Virus record (IMG/VR): IMGVR_UViG_3300005589_000095 | Location: 1-25,675 of that record | Reading direction: 5' to 3' (one strand) | Origin: a virus | DNA: 25,675 bases | In this document: in pieces, positions 7,235 through 14,085 of the stretch | Position numbering within the stretch: position 1 is the first letter of the stretch | How the letters are laid out: every line of letters begins with the position of its first letter | The notes under the pieces: model-generated | What the model saw: only the letters and a program-made list of their open reading frames with translations | What the model was told of the DNA's origin: nothing | Database searches by the model: none | Made by a program: the position numbers and the translations under genes

Positions 7235-8119
7235 TTACGGCATCACGCTCGTGATGTTTGATGTTCCTGCGCCAGCGCCGGCGGTGTTACTGCGCACCGA
7301 GCCCTCGCCCACCTTCAGGATGTTGGTCGTCGCGCCAGCGGCGTTGTCGTCAATGGTTGTGACGTCGATAAAGCCCACCATCGCGTTCACGGTGGCGGAG
7401 CTGTCGTTGTTAATAAACGTAGTGGCGCCAGAGTTCACCTGCACCACGCGACCCACCCGAACCGACAGGTCGCCAGCGCTTCCCTCGAAGGTAATCAGGT
7501 CGTGGGCTGTGGTAATTACCGCGCCCATCAACACGCCGATATCCAGCGTCAGGTTGCCATCGTCTGTGGCGGTTGACCCGCCAAACAGGCTGCCGCTACC
7601 ACCGGATTTAATCGCCATCGGGGTTTCCACGATAAGGTGATTAACCTGCGTGTGATAAATAGCCGGACCGCTGGAGCTTGCCTCAATACGGTTTGCGCGA
7701 ATCACGTTCGTTGACGAAGTTGGTGCAGACCCCGAGATGGTGATGCCGTTGCCTGTCGAGTCGTTCAGAACAAGGTGAACATCAACGATGCAGCCACCGC
7801 CCAGCGTAAGGTTGCGCAACCGACTGTAGGGCGCAAACAGCCATGTGTAATTCGGCAGCTGCAGCCCCTGCTCACCACCGAAGTCGACGGCATCGGTCAC
7901 CACAATGCGATTGAGGGTCTGGCTATCGCCAGCCTCAAAATATACCCCGACAAGCTCGATTGCCTTCTCGAGCGTCTTCACCGCAGTCTCCGGCGAACGC
8001 CCGTCGGCATTGTCATCACCGCCGGAGCGGACGAAGACCGTTCGCTCCGGAATCACGTTGTAGCTCGGGTCAGGAACCTGCCCCTTTCGGCTTAATGTGT
8101 AGGTTGGTTGTCCTTGCAT
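7235..8119 (-). CDS. Right-handed beta-helix tail protein (tailspike/fibre-like)
   Basis: The N-terminal part contains FVRSGGDDNADGRSPETA at about 29-46 followed by VKTLEKAIELVG, the entry pattern of pectate-lyase-like parallel beta-helix proteins (short strand, DGxSPxTA, then a helix). From about residue 65 on, the sequence is Val, Ile, Gly, Asn, Thr and Ser in short periodic strands, as in a beta-solenoid. Such proteins bind or cut surface glycans in tailspikes. No catalytic residues can be assigned by eye. ATG 8119 follows AAAAGGAGAGCAAG. It sits between a deacetylase-like tail protein and terL. Confidence 0.75.
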   Translation of the reverse strand: MQGQPTYTLSRKGQVPDPSYNVIPERTVFVRSGGDDNADGRSPETAVKTLEKAIELVGVYFEAGDSQTLNRIVVTDAVDFGGEQGLQLPNYTWLFAPYSRLRNLTLGGGCIVDVHLVLNDSTGNGITISGSAPTSSTNVIRANRIEASSSGPAIYHTQVNHLIVETPMAIKSGGSGSLFGGSTATDDGNLTLDIGVLMGAVITTAHDLITFEGSAGDLSVRVGRVVQVNSGATTFINNDSSATVNAMVGFIDVTTIDDNAAGATTNILKVGEGSVRSNTAGAGAGTSNITSVMP

Positions 8120-8131
8120 CTTGCTCTCCTT

Positions 8132-9613
8132 TTACCCGCCGTTGTACAGCTCTGTCACGTAAGCATACCAGTCAGAGATGTTGAGGCAGATGATGTCTCC
8201 ATTGTTCTGAAGCTCCGCGAGCTTCTCGATGAAGTCCGCCATGTCGTCCTTGTGGAACGAGGTTGTCCCAAGAAAGGTCCTGTTCGTAGTGTCTGGATTG
8301 GTCGCGTCCAGAATCTGGTGCATATACAGCAGCTGCGGTGCACCGCTGTTTACAATGGTGTGCCCCAGCGCATTGTCGAGCAGCTGTGAAAGACGGTCCG
8401 CCGGCGACGCAGAGCCCTCGATGCCATACCCCTCGATGTGCTCGGGGTTGAAGGTGCTGTACACACTGGGGTCGAACACGCCAAACTGCGGGTAGCTGGT
8501 TCGACGCAGCTTAAAGCCCTCCGCCTGCATCAGCGGTTTCAGCGCGTCGTGGTAGGTCTGGTTGGGCTTGATTCTGTTCGCTGGAAACACGTAATAATCA
8601 ATAGCCCTGTTCAGGTTCAGCGTCTCCGACATATATCGCCTGTTGTAGAGAATGCCGTCCTCCGCATCGCCCTCATCTAGGTCCCAGCTCATGCCATTGC
8701 TGGCATTAACAAAGTTCGCGTCCTCCTGAGTTGCGCTGCCATGCACGCAGAGGTCCCAGCCGGCGGCATACATCTCGGTGGTATGCTCAGAGTCCAGATA
8801 CGCGGGCGTATCAATCTTCTCACGAATCACCGGCACGCTCGCCGGAATGCCGTGATGCTTCATGCGCTCAAAGGAAGTGAGCGAGCCCAACCCGTCGCTG
8901 TTGTCGTGGCTGTATGCGTAAACGCCGTCGTACCCGTCATCGAACATCAGGGCTACCGGCACCGGCGAAATACCGCCACCATAGGTAATGCCACCGAACT
9001 TCCACGACCGACTCAGGGTCCACACATCGCCTGACAGGGTGATGCGCACAATACCGTCTGACGGGTCCCAGTGCCCGCTGGAGCCGGCGACCCAGCCCTC
9101 ACCGCGAACAGGACAGAACCCATCTGCACCATAGCTGGCGTCTTCAAGCCATGACGGCAGCAGTCGAATCGGGCACCAGCCGTCCTCCTTGGAGAACTCG
9201 CTGATGGTCAGGGTAAAAGAGCTGCTTTCGTTGTAGTCGCCACTGTTGCCATAGACCGTAATGGTCAGCGAGCGACTGCCCAGACCCGCCCATGCGCCAA
9301 ACTGCATCCAGAAGGTCAGGGGCTTTGTGGTGTCGGGGATGGCGAACGGCGTGCCGAAGTCCCGCGTAATCGTGGACGTACCGCCGTCGTAGTAATAAAT
9401 CATGCCGCCGCTGCCGAAGAGGCGGGCGGAGCTATCCTCTAACCAGAACCCGTTGTCTCGTGTCCAGTTCGCCACGTTCGCATCATCCACCAGCTCATAG
9501 GGCAGCTTGGTCAGGGGGTTCTGATTCCCGCCGCGGTTGGTCCGACGGACATGACCAAACCCCTGAGAGAAACTCCCAGAGGGTCTCAGACTGGTCTTTA
9601 CCGCGAAGGACAT
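8132..9613 (-). CDS. Tail protein with polysaccharide-deacetylase (CE4/NodB-like) domain
   Basis: A 493-residue protein. Residues 1-215 are beta-rich and Gly/Ser/Trp-rich, like a tail or carbohydrate-binding module. From about 216 the sequence PVPVALMFDDGYDGVYAY holds the double-aspartate motif of CE4 deacetylases (FDDG, 224-227), followed by a helix and LCVHGSATQED (288-298), which resembles the metal-binding His motif; the second His of the usual HxxxH is not evident. Later parts (around YYVFPANRIKPN and LLYMHQILD) fit the rest of a NodB barrel. Likely role: deacetylation of capsule or O-antigen during adsorption. Activity is uncertain because of the altered His motif. ATG 9613 overlaps the previous TAA by one base. 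Confidence 0.75.
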   Translation of the reverse strand: MSFAVKTSLRPSGSFSQGFGHVRRTNRGGNQNPLTKLPYELVDDANVANWTRDNGFWLEDSSARLFGSGGMIYYYDGGTSTITRDFGTPFAIPDTTKPLTFWMQFGAWAGLGSRSLTITVYGNSGDYNESSSFTLTISEFSKEDGWCPIRLLPSWLEDASYGADGFCPVRGEGWVAGSSGHWDPSDGIVRITLSGDVWTLSRSWKFGGITYGGGISPVPVALMFDDGYDGVYAYSHDNSDGLGSLTSFERMKHHGIPASVPVIREKIDTPAYLDSEHTTEMYAAGWDLCVHGSATQEDANFVNASNGMSWDLDEGDAEDGILYNRRYMSETLNLNRAIDYYVFPANRIKPNQTYHDALKPLMQAEGFKLRRTSYPQFGVFDPSVYSTFNPEHIEGYGIEGSASPADRLSQLLDNALGHTIVNSGAPQLLYMHQILDATNPDTTNRTFLGTTSFHKDDMADFIEKLAELQNNGDIICLNISDWYAYVTELYNGG

Positions 9614-9936
9614 TACCGAATCAGCTTAACGGTTTCGATGGTGCCAGAGCCGCTTACGCTCCAGTCAATCTCCAGACCGTCCGCAAGGTCAACCGAATAA
9701 ACACCATCGGCGGTGTAAGCCATGCCATTGATGTCTTCCAGTGCGTCGCTGGAGCCGGCGACTCTGCCAACTGCCTGAAGGGTCTGCCCCGCGTCCAGCC
9801 CGCTGATGTACAGGGCGATGGGGCGTCTGGTTTTGTTGAACTCACGCACCGACTGGGTGTTGGTCTGCGCGTAGGATGAGGTGAGATTGGTCCACTCCAT
9901 GGTGGCGTTTCTCGCTGGTACTGCTCGTGTGGTCAT
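9613..9936 (-). CDS. Small putative virion protein, 107 aa
   Basis: ATG 9936 with GGGAAAG about 6 bases upstream. The product is beta-rich with Asn, Thr, Ser and Gly (LTSSYAQTNTQSVREFNKTR, then ALYISGLDAGQTLQAVGRVAG). It ends in a strand-rich stretch (LEIDWSVSGSGTIETVKL) and has no hydrophobic segment. The composition and its one-base overlap with the deacetylase-like tail gene suggest a tail adaptor or fibre-associated protein. No family is recognised. Confidence 0.65.
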   Translation of the reverse strand: MTTRAVPARNATMEWTNLTSSYAQTNTQSVREFNKTRRPIALYISGLDAGQTLQAVGRVAGSSDALEDINGMAYTADGVYSVDLADGLEIDWSVSGSGTIETVKLIR

Positions 9937-9971
9937 CTGTCTTTCCCTAGAAGAGTATCTGTGTGACCTCC

Positions 9972-10021
9972 CACAGGGCGTACCAGAAGCAAATTACCTG
10001 CACGTACTCGAACGCCCTGTG
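9972..10021. other. Long-range inverted repeat upstream of the tail genes
   Basis: CACAGGGCGT (9972-9981) and ACGCCCTGTG (10012-10021) form a perfect 10-base stem around a 30-base loop. Read leftward it lies in the untranslated stretch before the gene starting at 9936, so it may be part of its mRNA leader. Confidence 0.45.
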
Positions 10022-10068
10022 AGCCATCCGCAGAGACTGGCACGATTTCTGGGTCAACTCAAGGGGTT

Positions 10069-10094
10069 AAAGCGGGGGCTCCGGCGAGCCCCGC
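10069..10094 (-). terminator. Possible intrinsic terminator after the 84-aa gene
   Basis: On the minus strand GCGGGGCT, loop CGCCGG, then AGCCCCCGC (one bulged C), followed by TTTAA. The stem is strong but the T tract is short, so termination may be partial. It lies downstream of the stop at 10127 and before the tail operon. Confidence 0.35.
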
Positions 10095-10126
10095 GCAGGG
10101 AACTCGCCGGCTCGGACGATAGCCCC

Positions 10127-10381
10127 CTATCCGGTCATGGCGCGAGGGTGCGACTGAAAGCGGGCTAGTGCCACGCTGTCGTATGCCTCGCTCTTCCAAT
10201 ACTCACCTACGAGCTCGATTTCACCGCCGGCTGGGTCCAGCCCGAACAGGTCAACGGGACTACGCACGTACACAGCAGCATCTGGATGCGCATTCTGCTC
10301 ACGCATCCATCTGCGGTACTGGTCGTAGTTGCCAGCTATGACATATTTGCGGTACATCGGCTTGTGTGTCTGTCCACTCAT
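10127..10381 (-). CDS. Hypothetical protein, 84 aa, leaderless
   Basis: I take ATG 10381 (MSGQTHKPMYRKYVIAGN) because an operator-type promoter ends 8 bases upstream of it; the earlier in-frame ATG at 10429 would lie upstream of that promoter. There is no ribosome site before 10381, so the mRNA should be leaderless. The sequence KYVIAGNYDQYRRWMREQN then VYVRSPVDLFGLDP is an alternating strand-helix-strand pattern, suggesting a small alpha/beta fold. It sits directly after terS and before the tail genes. Function unknown. Confidence 0.65.
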   Translation of the reverse strand: MSGQTHKPMYRKYVIAGNYDQYRRWMREQNAHPDAAVYVRSPVDLFGLDPAGGEIELVGEYWKSEAYDSVALARFQSHPRAMTG

Positions 10382-10389
10382 TGAACCAG

Positions 10390-10418
10390 ACCTTAGTCCA
10401 ATTACTGCATCAGTGCAA
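10390..10418 (-). promoter_or_regulatory. Operator-type promoter, leaderless
   Basis: Minus strand: -35 TTGCAC (10418-10413), 17-base spacer, -10 TAAGGT (10395-10390). TGCAGTAATTGGA (10409-10397) is a weaker copy of the shared repeat. The ATG at 10381 is 8 bases past the -10, the same distance as for the HTH gene at 5658. Confidence 0.5.
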
Positions 10419-10428
10419 GCCGAAACCA

Positions 10429-11163
10429 TTACGCCCCCTCCTCTATGAGATTGCCTTCCTCGTCGTACAGGTTGCCGCCCTCCAGCCTGCCCAGCTCCCT
10501 CATGCGAGCCACGCCCTTCTCAACCATGTCGGCAGCATCAAACCTGTGGGTTACCTCGACCTTGTCGGTCAGCATATGAGCCGCCCGCGCCATACTGTCG
10601 ACCGCCTTCTGCGGGTCGACCAGCTCGAACTGAACGTCCTCGTTGATGGCTGCCTCCTCGCCCTCGTCGCCAACCACCACGGTGCGCTTTATCTTCAGCT
10701 TGCGCAGATTCTGCTGCATCCCTACTGGCAGCTGGCTGAGGTTCTTGAGCTTGAGGGACTTTGTTTCCTCGTCGTAATCGAGGTAGTCCATGACGTTGGC
10801 GTTGGCGTGTTGAATCCACTTGCCAATGATGAAGTCTGCTTCCAGCTTCTGGTCGTCGTGCAGCTGCTTCGTGAGCGCGGACACGTACCGCTGGGTGTCT
10901 GGGTGGTTTAGAATCTTGCAGCCCTCGACTGCGGCTGTCTTCGCGGTGACTTTGGGACTCATCTCCCTGTACGCAGCCGCCGCGTTGCAGTCGTTGCGCA
11001 ACCAGAGCAGAGCGAATCGGCGGCGGCGCTGGTCATCCTTCTTGGCTTTCGCCACCGCCTTGGCGGTCTTCGCCTTCTCCAGCGCCTTGGGCTGCGGGGC
11101 ACTCTTCACCACCTGCTGCCCTTTCTGTTGTGCAATCAGCTCCCTGAGCCTTGGCTGCGACAT
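10429..11163 (-). CDS. terS: Terminase small subunit
   Basis: A 244-residue protein. After a Lys/Ala/Gln-rich N-terminus (1-45), residues about 46-100 match the DNA-binding part of small terminases: RRRRFALLWLRNDCNAAAAY then TAKTAAVEGCKILNHPDTQRYV, the pattern in which a helix-turn-helix is followed by a G-x-x-x-L-x-x-P block. A predicted oligomerisation and tail region follows and ends acidic (NLYDEEGNLIEEGA). It should recognise the packaging site and regulate TerL. ATG 11163 follows AGGAGGACAGG. The leader upstream is strongly structured and its hairpin loop is complementary to this ribosome site. Confidence 0.88.
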   Translation of the reverse strand: MSQPRLRELIAQQKGQQVVKSAPQPKALEKAKTAKAVAKAKKDDQRRRRFALLWLRNDCNAAAAYREMSPKVTAKTAAVEGCKILNHPDTQRYVSALTKQLHDDQKLEADFIIGKWIQHANANVMDYLDYDEETKSLKLKNLSQLPVGMQQNLRKLKIKRTVVVGDEGEEAAINEDVQFELVDPQKAVDSMARAAHMLTDKVEVTHRFDAADMVEKGVARMRELGRLEGGNLYDEEGNLIEEGA

Positions 11164-11165
11164 CC

Positions 11166-11292
11166 TGTCCTCCTAATAGGTCGAAGGGGTGGACCAAGGA
11201 GGTAGGTCCACCCCTTCTACCAGTCGGTGCATGGGGGTGTTGAGGGAACAGCGACCTTGAAATGGGTGTGGGGTCGTGTGTCCACCGACTGG
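11166..11292 (-). promoter_or_regulatory. Structured terS leader with anti-Shine-Dalgarno hairpin loop
   Basis: Read leftward: CCAGTCGGTG (11292-11283) can pair with CACCGACTGG (11229-11220). Next comes a perfect 13-base stem, GAAGGGGTGGACC/GGTCCACCCCTTC (within 11184-11218), with loop TACCTCCTT. The loop contains CCTCCT, the exact complement of the terS ribosome site AGGAGG about 15 bases further on. Pairing would give an H-type pseudoknot that hides the ribosome site. Confidence 0.6.
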
Positions 11293-11300
11293 ATAATCTA

Positions 11301-11330
11301 ACTATAGCAGAGGATACACCCTCTCATCAA
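11301..11330 (-). promoter_or_regulatory. Candidate terS promoter with a different palindrome
   Basis: Minus strand: -35 TTGATG (11330-11325), 18-base spacer, -10 TATAGT (11306-11301). The spacer carries AGAGG-6-CCTCT (11324-11309), an inverted repeat unlike the TCCAG type, so control may differ. The TAG stop of the upstream gene lies inside the -10 box. Confidence 0.5.
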
Positions 11331-11772
11331 AAGCTGTAGCAAACTCCCGAACAACCTGCTTGTATTCAACACCGTCCGCCTCTTTCTGCTCTGCCTCCCG
11401 AGCAATCGCGGTCGCCTCCGCCACCACTTTGTCGAGCAGCTGCTGCTCGAGCCCTTTCTGCTTGCAGATGATGTCAAAGATTCTCCGGTTGGCGTACCGC
11501 TGGTGAATCGACTGATTCTCTGTCGGGTCGGTCAGCTTCGCCGGCTCGTAGCTGCTCGGGTCCGCTGCCTTAGCGAACCTCACGAACTTCGGCAGCGACG
11601 GCGGGTGCTCCCCGCCCTCCTCAATCAGTAGCTTAAAGGCGTGCTGCGCCTGATACGGCTTCATCGACACGATAGCCGCGGTCCACATCTCGTTGGGCAC
11701 ATCGCCCATCAGAGACGTCCACCGCTCTCCGTACATCTCCGCCATGCGGACCCACACATCAACCGGCGTCAT
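11302..11772 (-). CDS. Putative replication protein, helicase-loader-like (lambda P type), 156 aa
   Basis: ATG 11772 follows GGAGGTGCTGG. The N-terminal half has VWVRMAEMYGERWTSLMGD, then MWTAAIVSMKPYQAQHAFKL, then EHPPSLPKFVRFAKAA: two helices followed by a PPSLPxF element. This layout is seen in the N-terminal regions of phage replication proteins of the lambda P/helicase-loader kind. The rest is a long charged helix (DKVVAEATAIAREAEQKEA). It lies two genes from another replication-like protein, which supports the idea. Its TAG stop is inside the candidate terS -10 box. Assignment by pattern only. Confidence 0.6.
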   Translation of the reverse strand: MTPVDVWVRMAEMYGERWTSLMGDVPNEMWTAAIVSMKPYQAQHAFKLLIEEGGEHPPSLPKFVRFAKAADPSSYEPAKLTDPTENQSIHQRYANRRIFDIICKQKGLEQQLLDKVVAEATAIAREAEQKEADGVEYKQVVREFATAFDERVYPLL

Positions 11773-12049
11773 CCAGCACCTCCGGTATTTTCATAATCAA
11801 GTGGTCGACCTTCTCCAGCTGCCCCGTCTTCCGGTAGCTGGCATATATCGTCTTCAGGTGCCACTCCAGCTCGTTATACATATGCTCAATACCATGGATA
11901 TGGTCGACATACGTTCGCGCTTCCTGCAGCTCCCTGCGCAGCTTGGCGTTACGATAACCGCCCACCATTGCTCCGACCGCCAGCCCCACCAGAAACCCCA
12001 TGGTGGGTGCGACAATCGCTATCAACTCGATGACGTCTTCAGCACTCAC
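11759..12049 (-). CDS. Small membrane protein with coiled C-terminal part, 96 aa
   Basis: GTG 12049 overlaps the previous TGA as GTGA. Residues about 6-30 form one hydrophobic helix with glycine-zipper character (around TMGFLVGLAVGAMVGG), followed at once by a charged helical region (KLRRELQEARTYVDHIHG and on). So it is probably N-terminally anchored with a cytoplasmic or periplasmic coil. It overlaps the next gene by 14 bases. It might tether replication proteins to the membrane or be a superinfection or lysis accessory; the sequence does not decide. Confidence 0.65.
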   Translation of the reverse strand: MSAEDVIELIAIVAPTMGFLVGLAVGAMVGGYRNAKLRRELQEARTYVDHIHGIEHMYNELEWHLKTIYASYRKTGQLEKVDHLIMKIPEVLDDAG

Positions 12050-12411
12050 AGCAGCCTCCGGTTGTCTGGGCTCACATCAATCACGCTGCCGCCCTCCTGC
12101 GCCTTTCGGCGGATTCGGTCGGCAGCCGACTCTCTCTGTGGCTCTGGGTCAGGCTCATCCTCGTACCCCTCCCAGTGCTGGGACGGTCCAAAGAAGGTCT
12201 GCGCCTGCTTAATAAAACAGCGCCGCCATTTGGGGCGCTGTGATTCTCTTTCAATGTGCCTCGCGTAGGCGATGGTGCCGGCGAGGATTTCCTCGTAGGT
12301 CGCGTGACCCTTCTGGATGTGCCGCTCAATCAGCTTGCGGCTCTTCCCCTTCAGGTTTCCCTGTCGCTTCGGGTACTGCGCCCACAGGAAGTCGAATTGC
12401 TCGTCGTTCAC
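12046..12411 (-). CDS. Putative replication-initiation accessory protein, 121 aa
   Basis: I prefer GTG 12411, with GGAG 9 bases upstream, over ATG 12453, which would overlap the previous gene by 40 bases. The product starts MNDEQFDFLWAQYPKRQG, then a basic helix (KGKSRKLIERHIQ), EEILAGTIAYARHIE, and CFIKQAQTFFGPSQHWEGY. The YPKR, K-x-A-x-x-F and W-x-x-Y elements are typical of the C-terminal region of phage replisome organisers, here as a free-standing protein. It ends in an acidic and then basic tail. Likely acts at the phage origin with the gene at 11302-11772. Confidence 0.6.
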   Translation of the reverse strand: MNDEQFDFLWAQYPKRQGNLKGKSRKLIERHIQKGHATYEEILAGTIAYARHIERESQRPKWRRCFIKQAQTFFGPSQHWEGYEDEPDPEPQRESAADRIRRKAQEGGSVIDVSPDNRRLL

Positions 12412-12413
12412 CG

Positions 12414-12746
12414 CTACATACTCCAGTAAGTTTCGGTGCTCGGGTCGCAGCAACCACCGACTTCGGACCGGCTAATCTTCACCGGACCGCCGCTCATCAG
12501 GCTGCGTACCACCACCTCTTCGCTGGCGAGCTTCACGTACTCTTCCAGCGACATCACGCGACAATGCTTCTTCGTATAGTCGCAGACCTTGTACCCGTAC
12601 CGGTCATGGACCGGCGGGCAGTGCCGTTCTGCGGTGCCTTTGTGCTTGTAGCGCTTCAGCGCCTCCACCCGACCGTTCGGGTCTGGAGACACAAAGGCTA
12701 CAATCCAGTTCTTCCCCTCATCAGGGTGCTTTCCTATGTATGGCAT
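12414..12746 (-). CDS. Hypothetical Cys/His-containing protein, 110 aa
   Basis: ATG 12746 follows AAGGAGGGCGAT. The sequence has H42-C43, C55, H61-C62 and C99-C100, which could bind a metal but do not form a classic CxxC ribbon. The N-terminus (MPYIGKHPDEGKNWIVAFVS) and the Arg/Lys-rich middle suggest a small nucleic-acid-associated protein. The family is not recognised. Its TAG stop is just 2 bases from the GTG of the next gene, so translation is probably coupled. Confidence 0.65.
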   Translation of the reverse strand: MPYIGKHPDEGKNWIVAFVSPDPNGRVEALKRYKHKGTAERHCPPVHDRYGYKVCDYTKKHCRVMSLEEYVKLASEEVVVRSLMSGGPVKISRSEVGGCCDPSTETYWSM

Positions 12747-12756
12747 ATCGCCCTCC

Positions 12757-13371
12757 TTACCCTAAATAAATCAAACCAGAGCTGCTGGCTCGGTAGTTCT
12801 TCCAGCGGTTGTATGACTTTCCGTCAGAAAGCAGCTCTCGAATCTCTTCGTCGCTCTTCATCCGCGACTCGACCTCGCCGTCGACAAGCTCGACGTTGCT
12901 GCGATAGGTCCAGACCGCATCCGGATACTTGCCGTCTACCGCCTTGCCGCTGGGTGAAATTCCGATGCTGACTACGGTCTTATGGTAGCCGTACTTCTTC
13001 TCGGACATATAGAACACGACGCCTTCGGTGCCGACCGGCGCCTTGCGTCCCTTGACTACTTTGACCCGACTGCCTTTGACAATCCGCGACGCCTCGTTCC
13101 GGAAGTATGACTTCACTGGCTCGAACATCGCTTCTGCCGCCCACTTCTCTGCCTTGGCTTTGACCTCATCGGTCGCGTCGACCGTTGCGCTGCCGTCGCT
13201 CCAGAAGCGTGTGGTGGCATACTCGACGTTGGTGAGTTTCCCCTCCTCGTCGTCCCACACAATGGCGTAAAAGTCGGAGTCATCGTAGTAGTTGCGTTCG
13301 CGGGTCTCGAGGACCGCACCGACGTATGCCGGAGCGCTGTCGCCCTTACCGCTGTTGAATACTACTGGCAT
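12757..13371 (-). CDS. Hypothetical protein with KOW-like segment, 204 aa
   Basis: First gene of the operon behind the promoter at 13413-13441; ATG 13371 follows AAGGAGGCACT. Residues 97-119 (RIVKGSRVKVVKGRKAPVGT and on) have the spacing of a KOW motif, a small beta element common in RNA- or RNA-polymerase-binding proteins. The first 90 residues are mixed strand and helix, with YAIVWDDEEGKLTNVEY. There is no membrane segment. As the first early gene of its operon, a takeover role is conceivable, but only the KOW-like piece points to a function. Confidence 0.65.
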   Translation of the reverse strand: MPVVFNSGKGDSAPAYVGAVLETRERNYYDDSDFYAIVWDDEEGKLTNVEYATTRFWSDGSATVDATDEVKAKAEKWAAEAMFEPVKSYFRNEASRIVKGSRVKVVKGRKAPVGTEGVVFYMSEKKYGYHKTVVSIGISPSGKAVDGKYPDAVWTYRSNVELVDGEVESRMKSDEEIRELLSDGKSYNRWKNYRASSSGLIYLG

Positions 13372-13387
13372 AGTGCCTCCTTAATTA

Positions 13388-13405
13388 GTCGGTCCCATTA
13401 CCGAC
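13388..13405 (-). promoter_or_regulatory. 5'-terminal leader hairpin, RATGGG loop (copy 1)
   Basis: Minus strand GTCGGTAATGGGACCGAC: six-base stem with loop AATGGG. It begins near the expected transcription start (14 bases from the -10 to the loop ATG) and is followed by AAGGAGG. Reading from the loop ATG gives a 5-codon frame (MGPTN) ending in a TAA that merges with the ribosome site. Confidence 0.75.
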
Positions 13406-13412
13406 AAAACAC

Positions 13413-13441
13413 ATTGTATCAGTTCAGTGGCTGGATGTCAA
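13413..13441 (-). promoter_or_regulatory. Operator-type promoter, class with leader hairpin
   Basis: Minus strand: -35 TTGACA (13441-13436), 17-base spacer, -10 TACAAT (13418-13413). TCCAGCCACTGAA (13435-13423) follows the -35 directly. The TGA of the HD-domain gene upstream is inside the -35 box. Confidence 0.8.
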
Positions 13442-13887
13442 CCAGCGTTCGCTGAGTAGCGAGCAAGCAGCACTGGGTGCAGCTTCTCGTAGCGCTTCAT
13501 CAGGCTCGGCGGTGCGCCATCCCGACCCATGTTGTCCTCCACATCCGCCAGCTTCACTCGCACCGCAATCGGGTTCTCGAGCACTCGGCTGATGTACTCA
13601 CTGTGGGTCTCGTGGTTGCGCTTACTGATGGCGTCGACTGCCTCCGCGACCTCAACCCCGTAGGCGTTCATAACCTCCGCCAGCGTCAAGGGAGTGTCCT
13701 CCACCGTGTCGTGAAGGACCGCGACAATCATGCCGACGTAGTCGTATTCGTTCCGCGCCTTAACGCGGTTCATCACGCTCAGCGGATGCAGGATGTAGGG
13801 TCGCCCCATCTTGTCCTCATCGCCCTCGTGCATCGTGGTCGCCAGCATCACAGCTGGGGTGACCAAGCTCTTGTAATCATGGTTCAT
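13438..13887 (-). CDS. Small HD-domain (p)ppGpp-hydrolase-like protein (MESH1/SpoT-HD type)
   Basis: A 149-residue protein that matches the stand-alone HD domain of RelA/SpoT hydrolases: GRPYILHPLSV (H34), VAVLHDTVEDT (H59-D60, E63-D64), NPIAVRVKLADVEDNM (D115 and N119, in place of the usual KLADRLHNL). The metal-binding H, HD and D are all present, so hydrolysis of (p)ppGpp or related alarmones is plausible. No synthetase domain is present. A phage could use it to relieve the stringent response or to disarm alarmone-based defence; that is inference. ATG 13887 follows AAGGAGGAACC. It is the last gene of the operon begun at 15001, after a gap of about 200 bases with no gene. Confidence 0.85.
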   Translation of the reverse strand: MNHDYKSLVTPAVMLATTMHEGDEDKMGRPYILHPLSVMNRVKARNEYDYVGMIVAVLHDTVEDTPLTLAEVMNAYGVEVAEAVDAISKRNHETHSEYISRVLENPIAVRVKLADVEDNMGRDGAPPSLMKRYEKLHPVLLARYSANAG

Positions 13888-14085
13888 GGTTCCTCCTTAG
13901 TAGAATTAGTGCGGGGGTTGCAGCACTTTACCGGTTGTATGACGTCGCCCGCGCAGGGTAGAAGTAATCCTAAAAGCCCCTGCGACCGCACCGGTAGTAG
14001 CAACACTGCTTGGGCTATTTCGGGCGGAGTTCCGCCGCGATGATGCCCCCGCTCACCACCGCAAGGAGCGCGGTGTGGGCGCTTG

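Noticed and set aside
9947-10027. 26-codon leftward frame MAHRAFEYVQVICFWYALWE...
   Set aside because: It coincides with a 10-base inverted repeat and has no ribosome site; the hairpin explains the sequence as well or better.
13888-14085. Operator-type promoter before the HD-domain gene
   Set aside because: The 200-base gap has a good ribosome site near the gene but no TTGAC box, TCCAG repeat or RATGGG hairpin; I see no convincing promoter in it.
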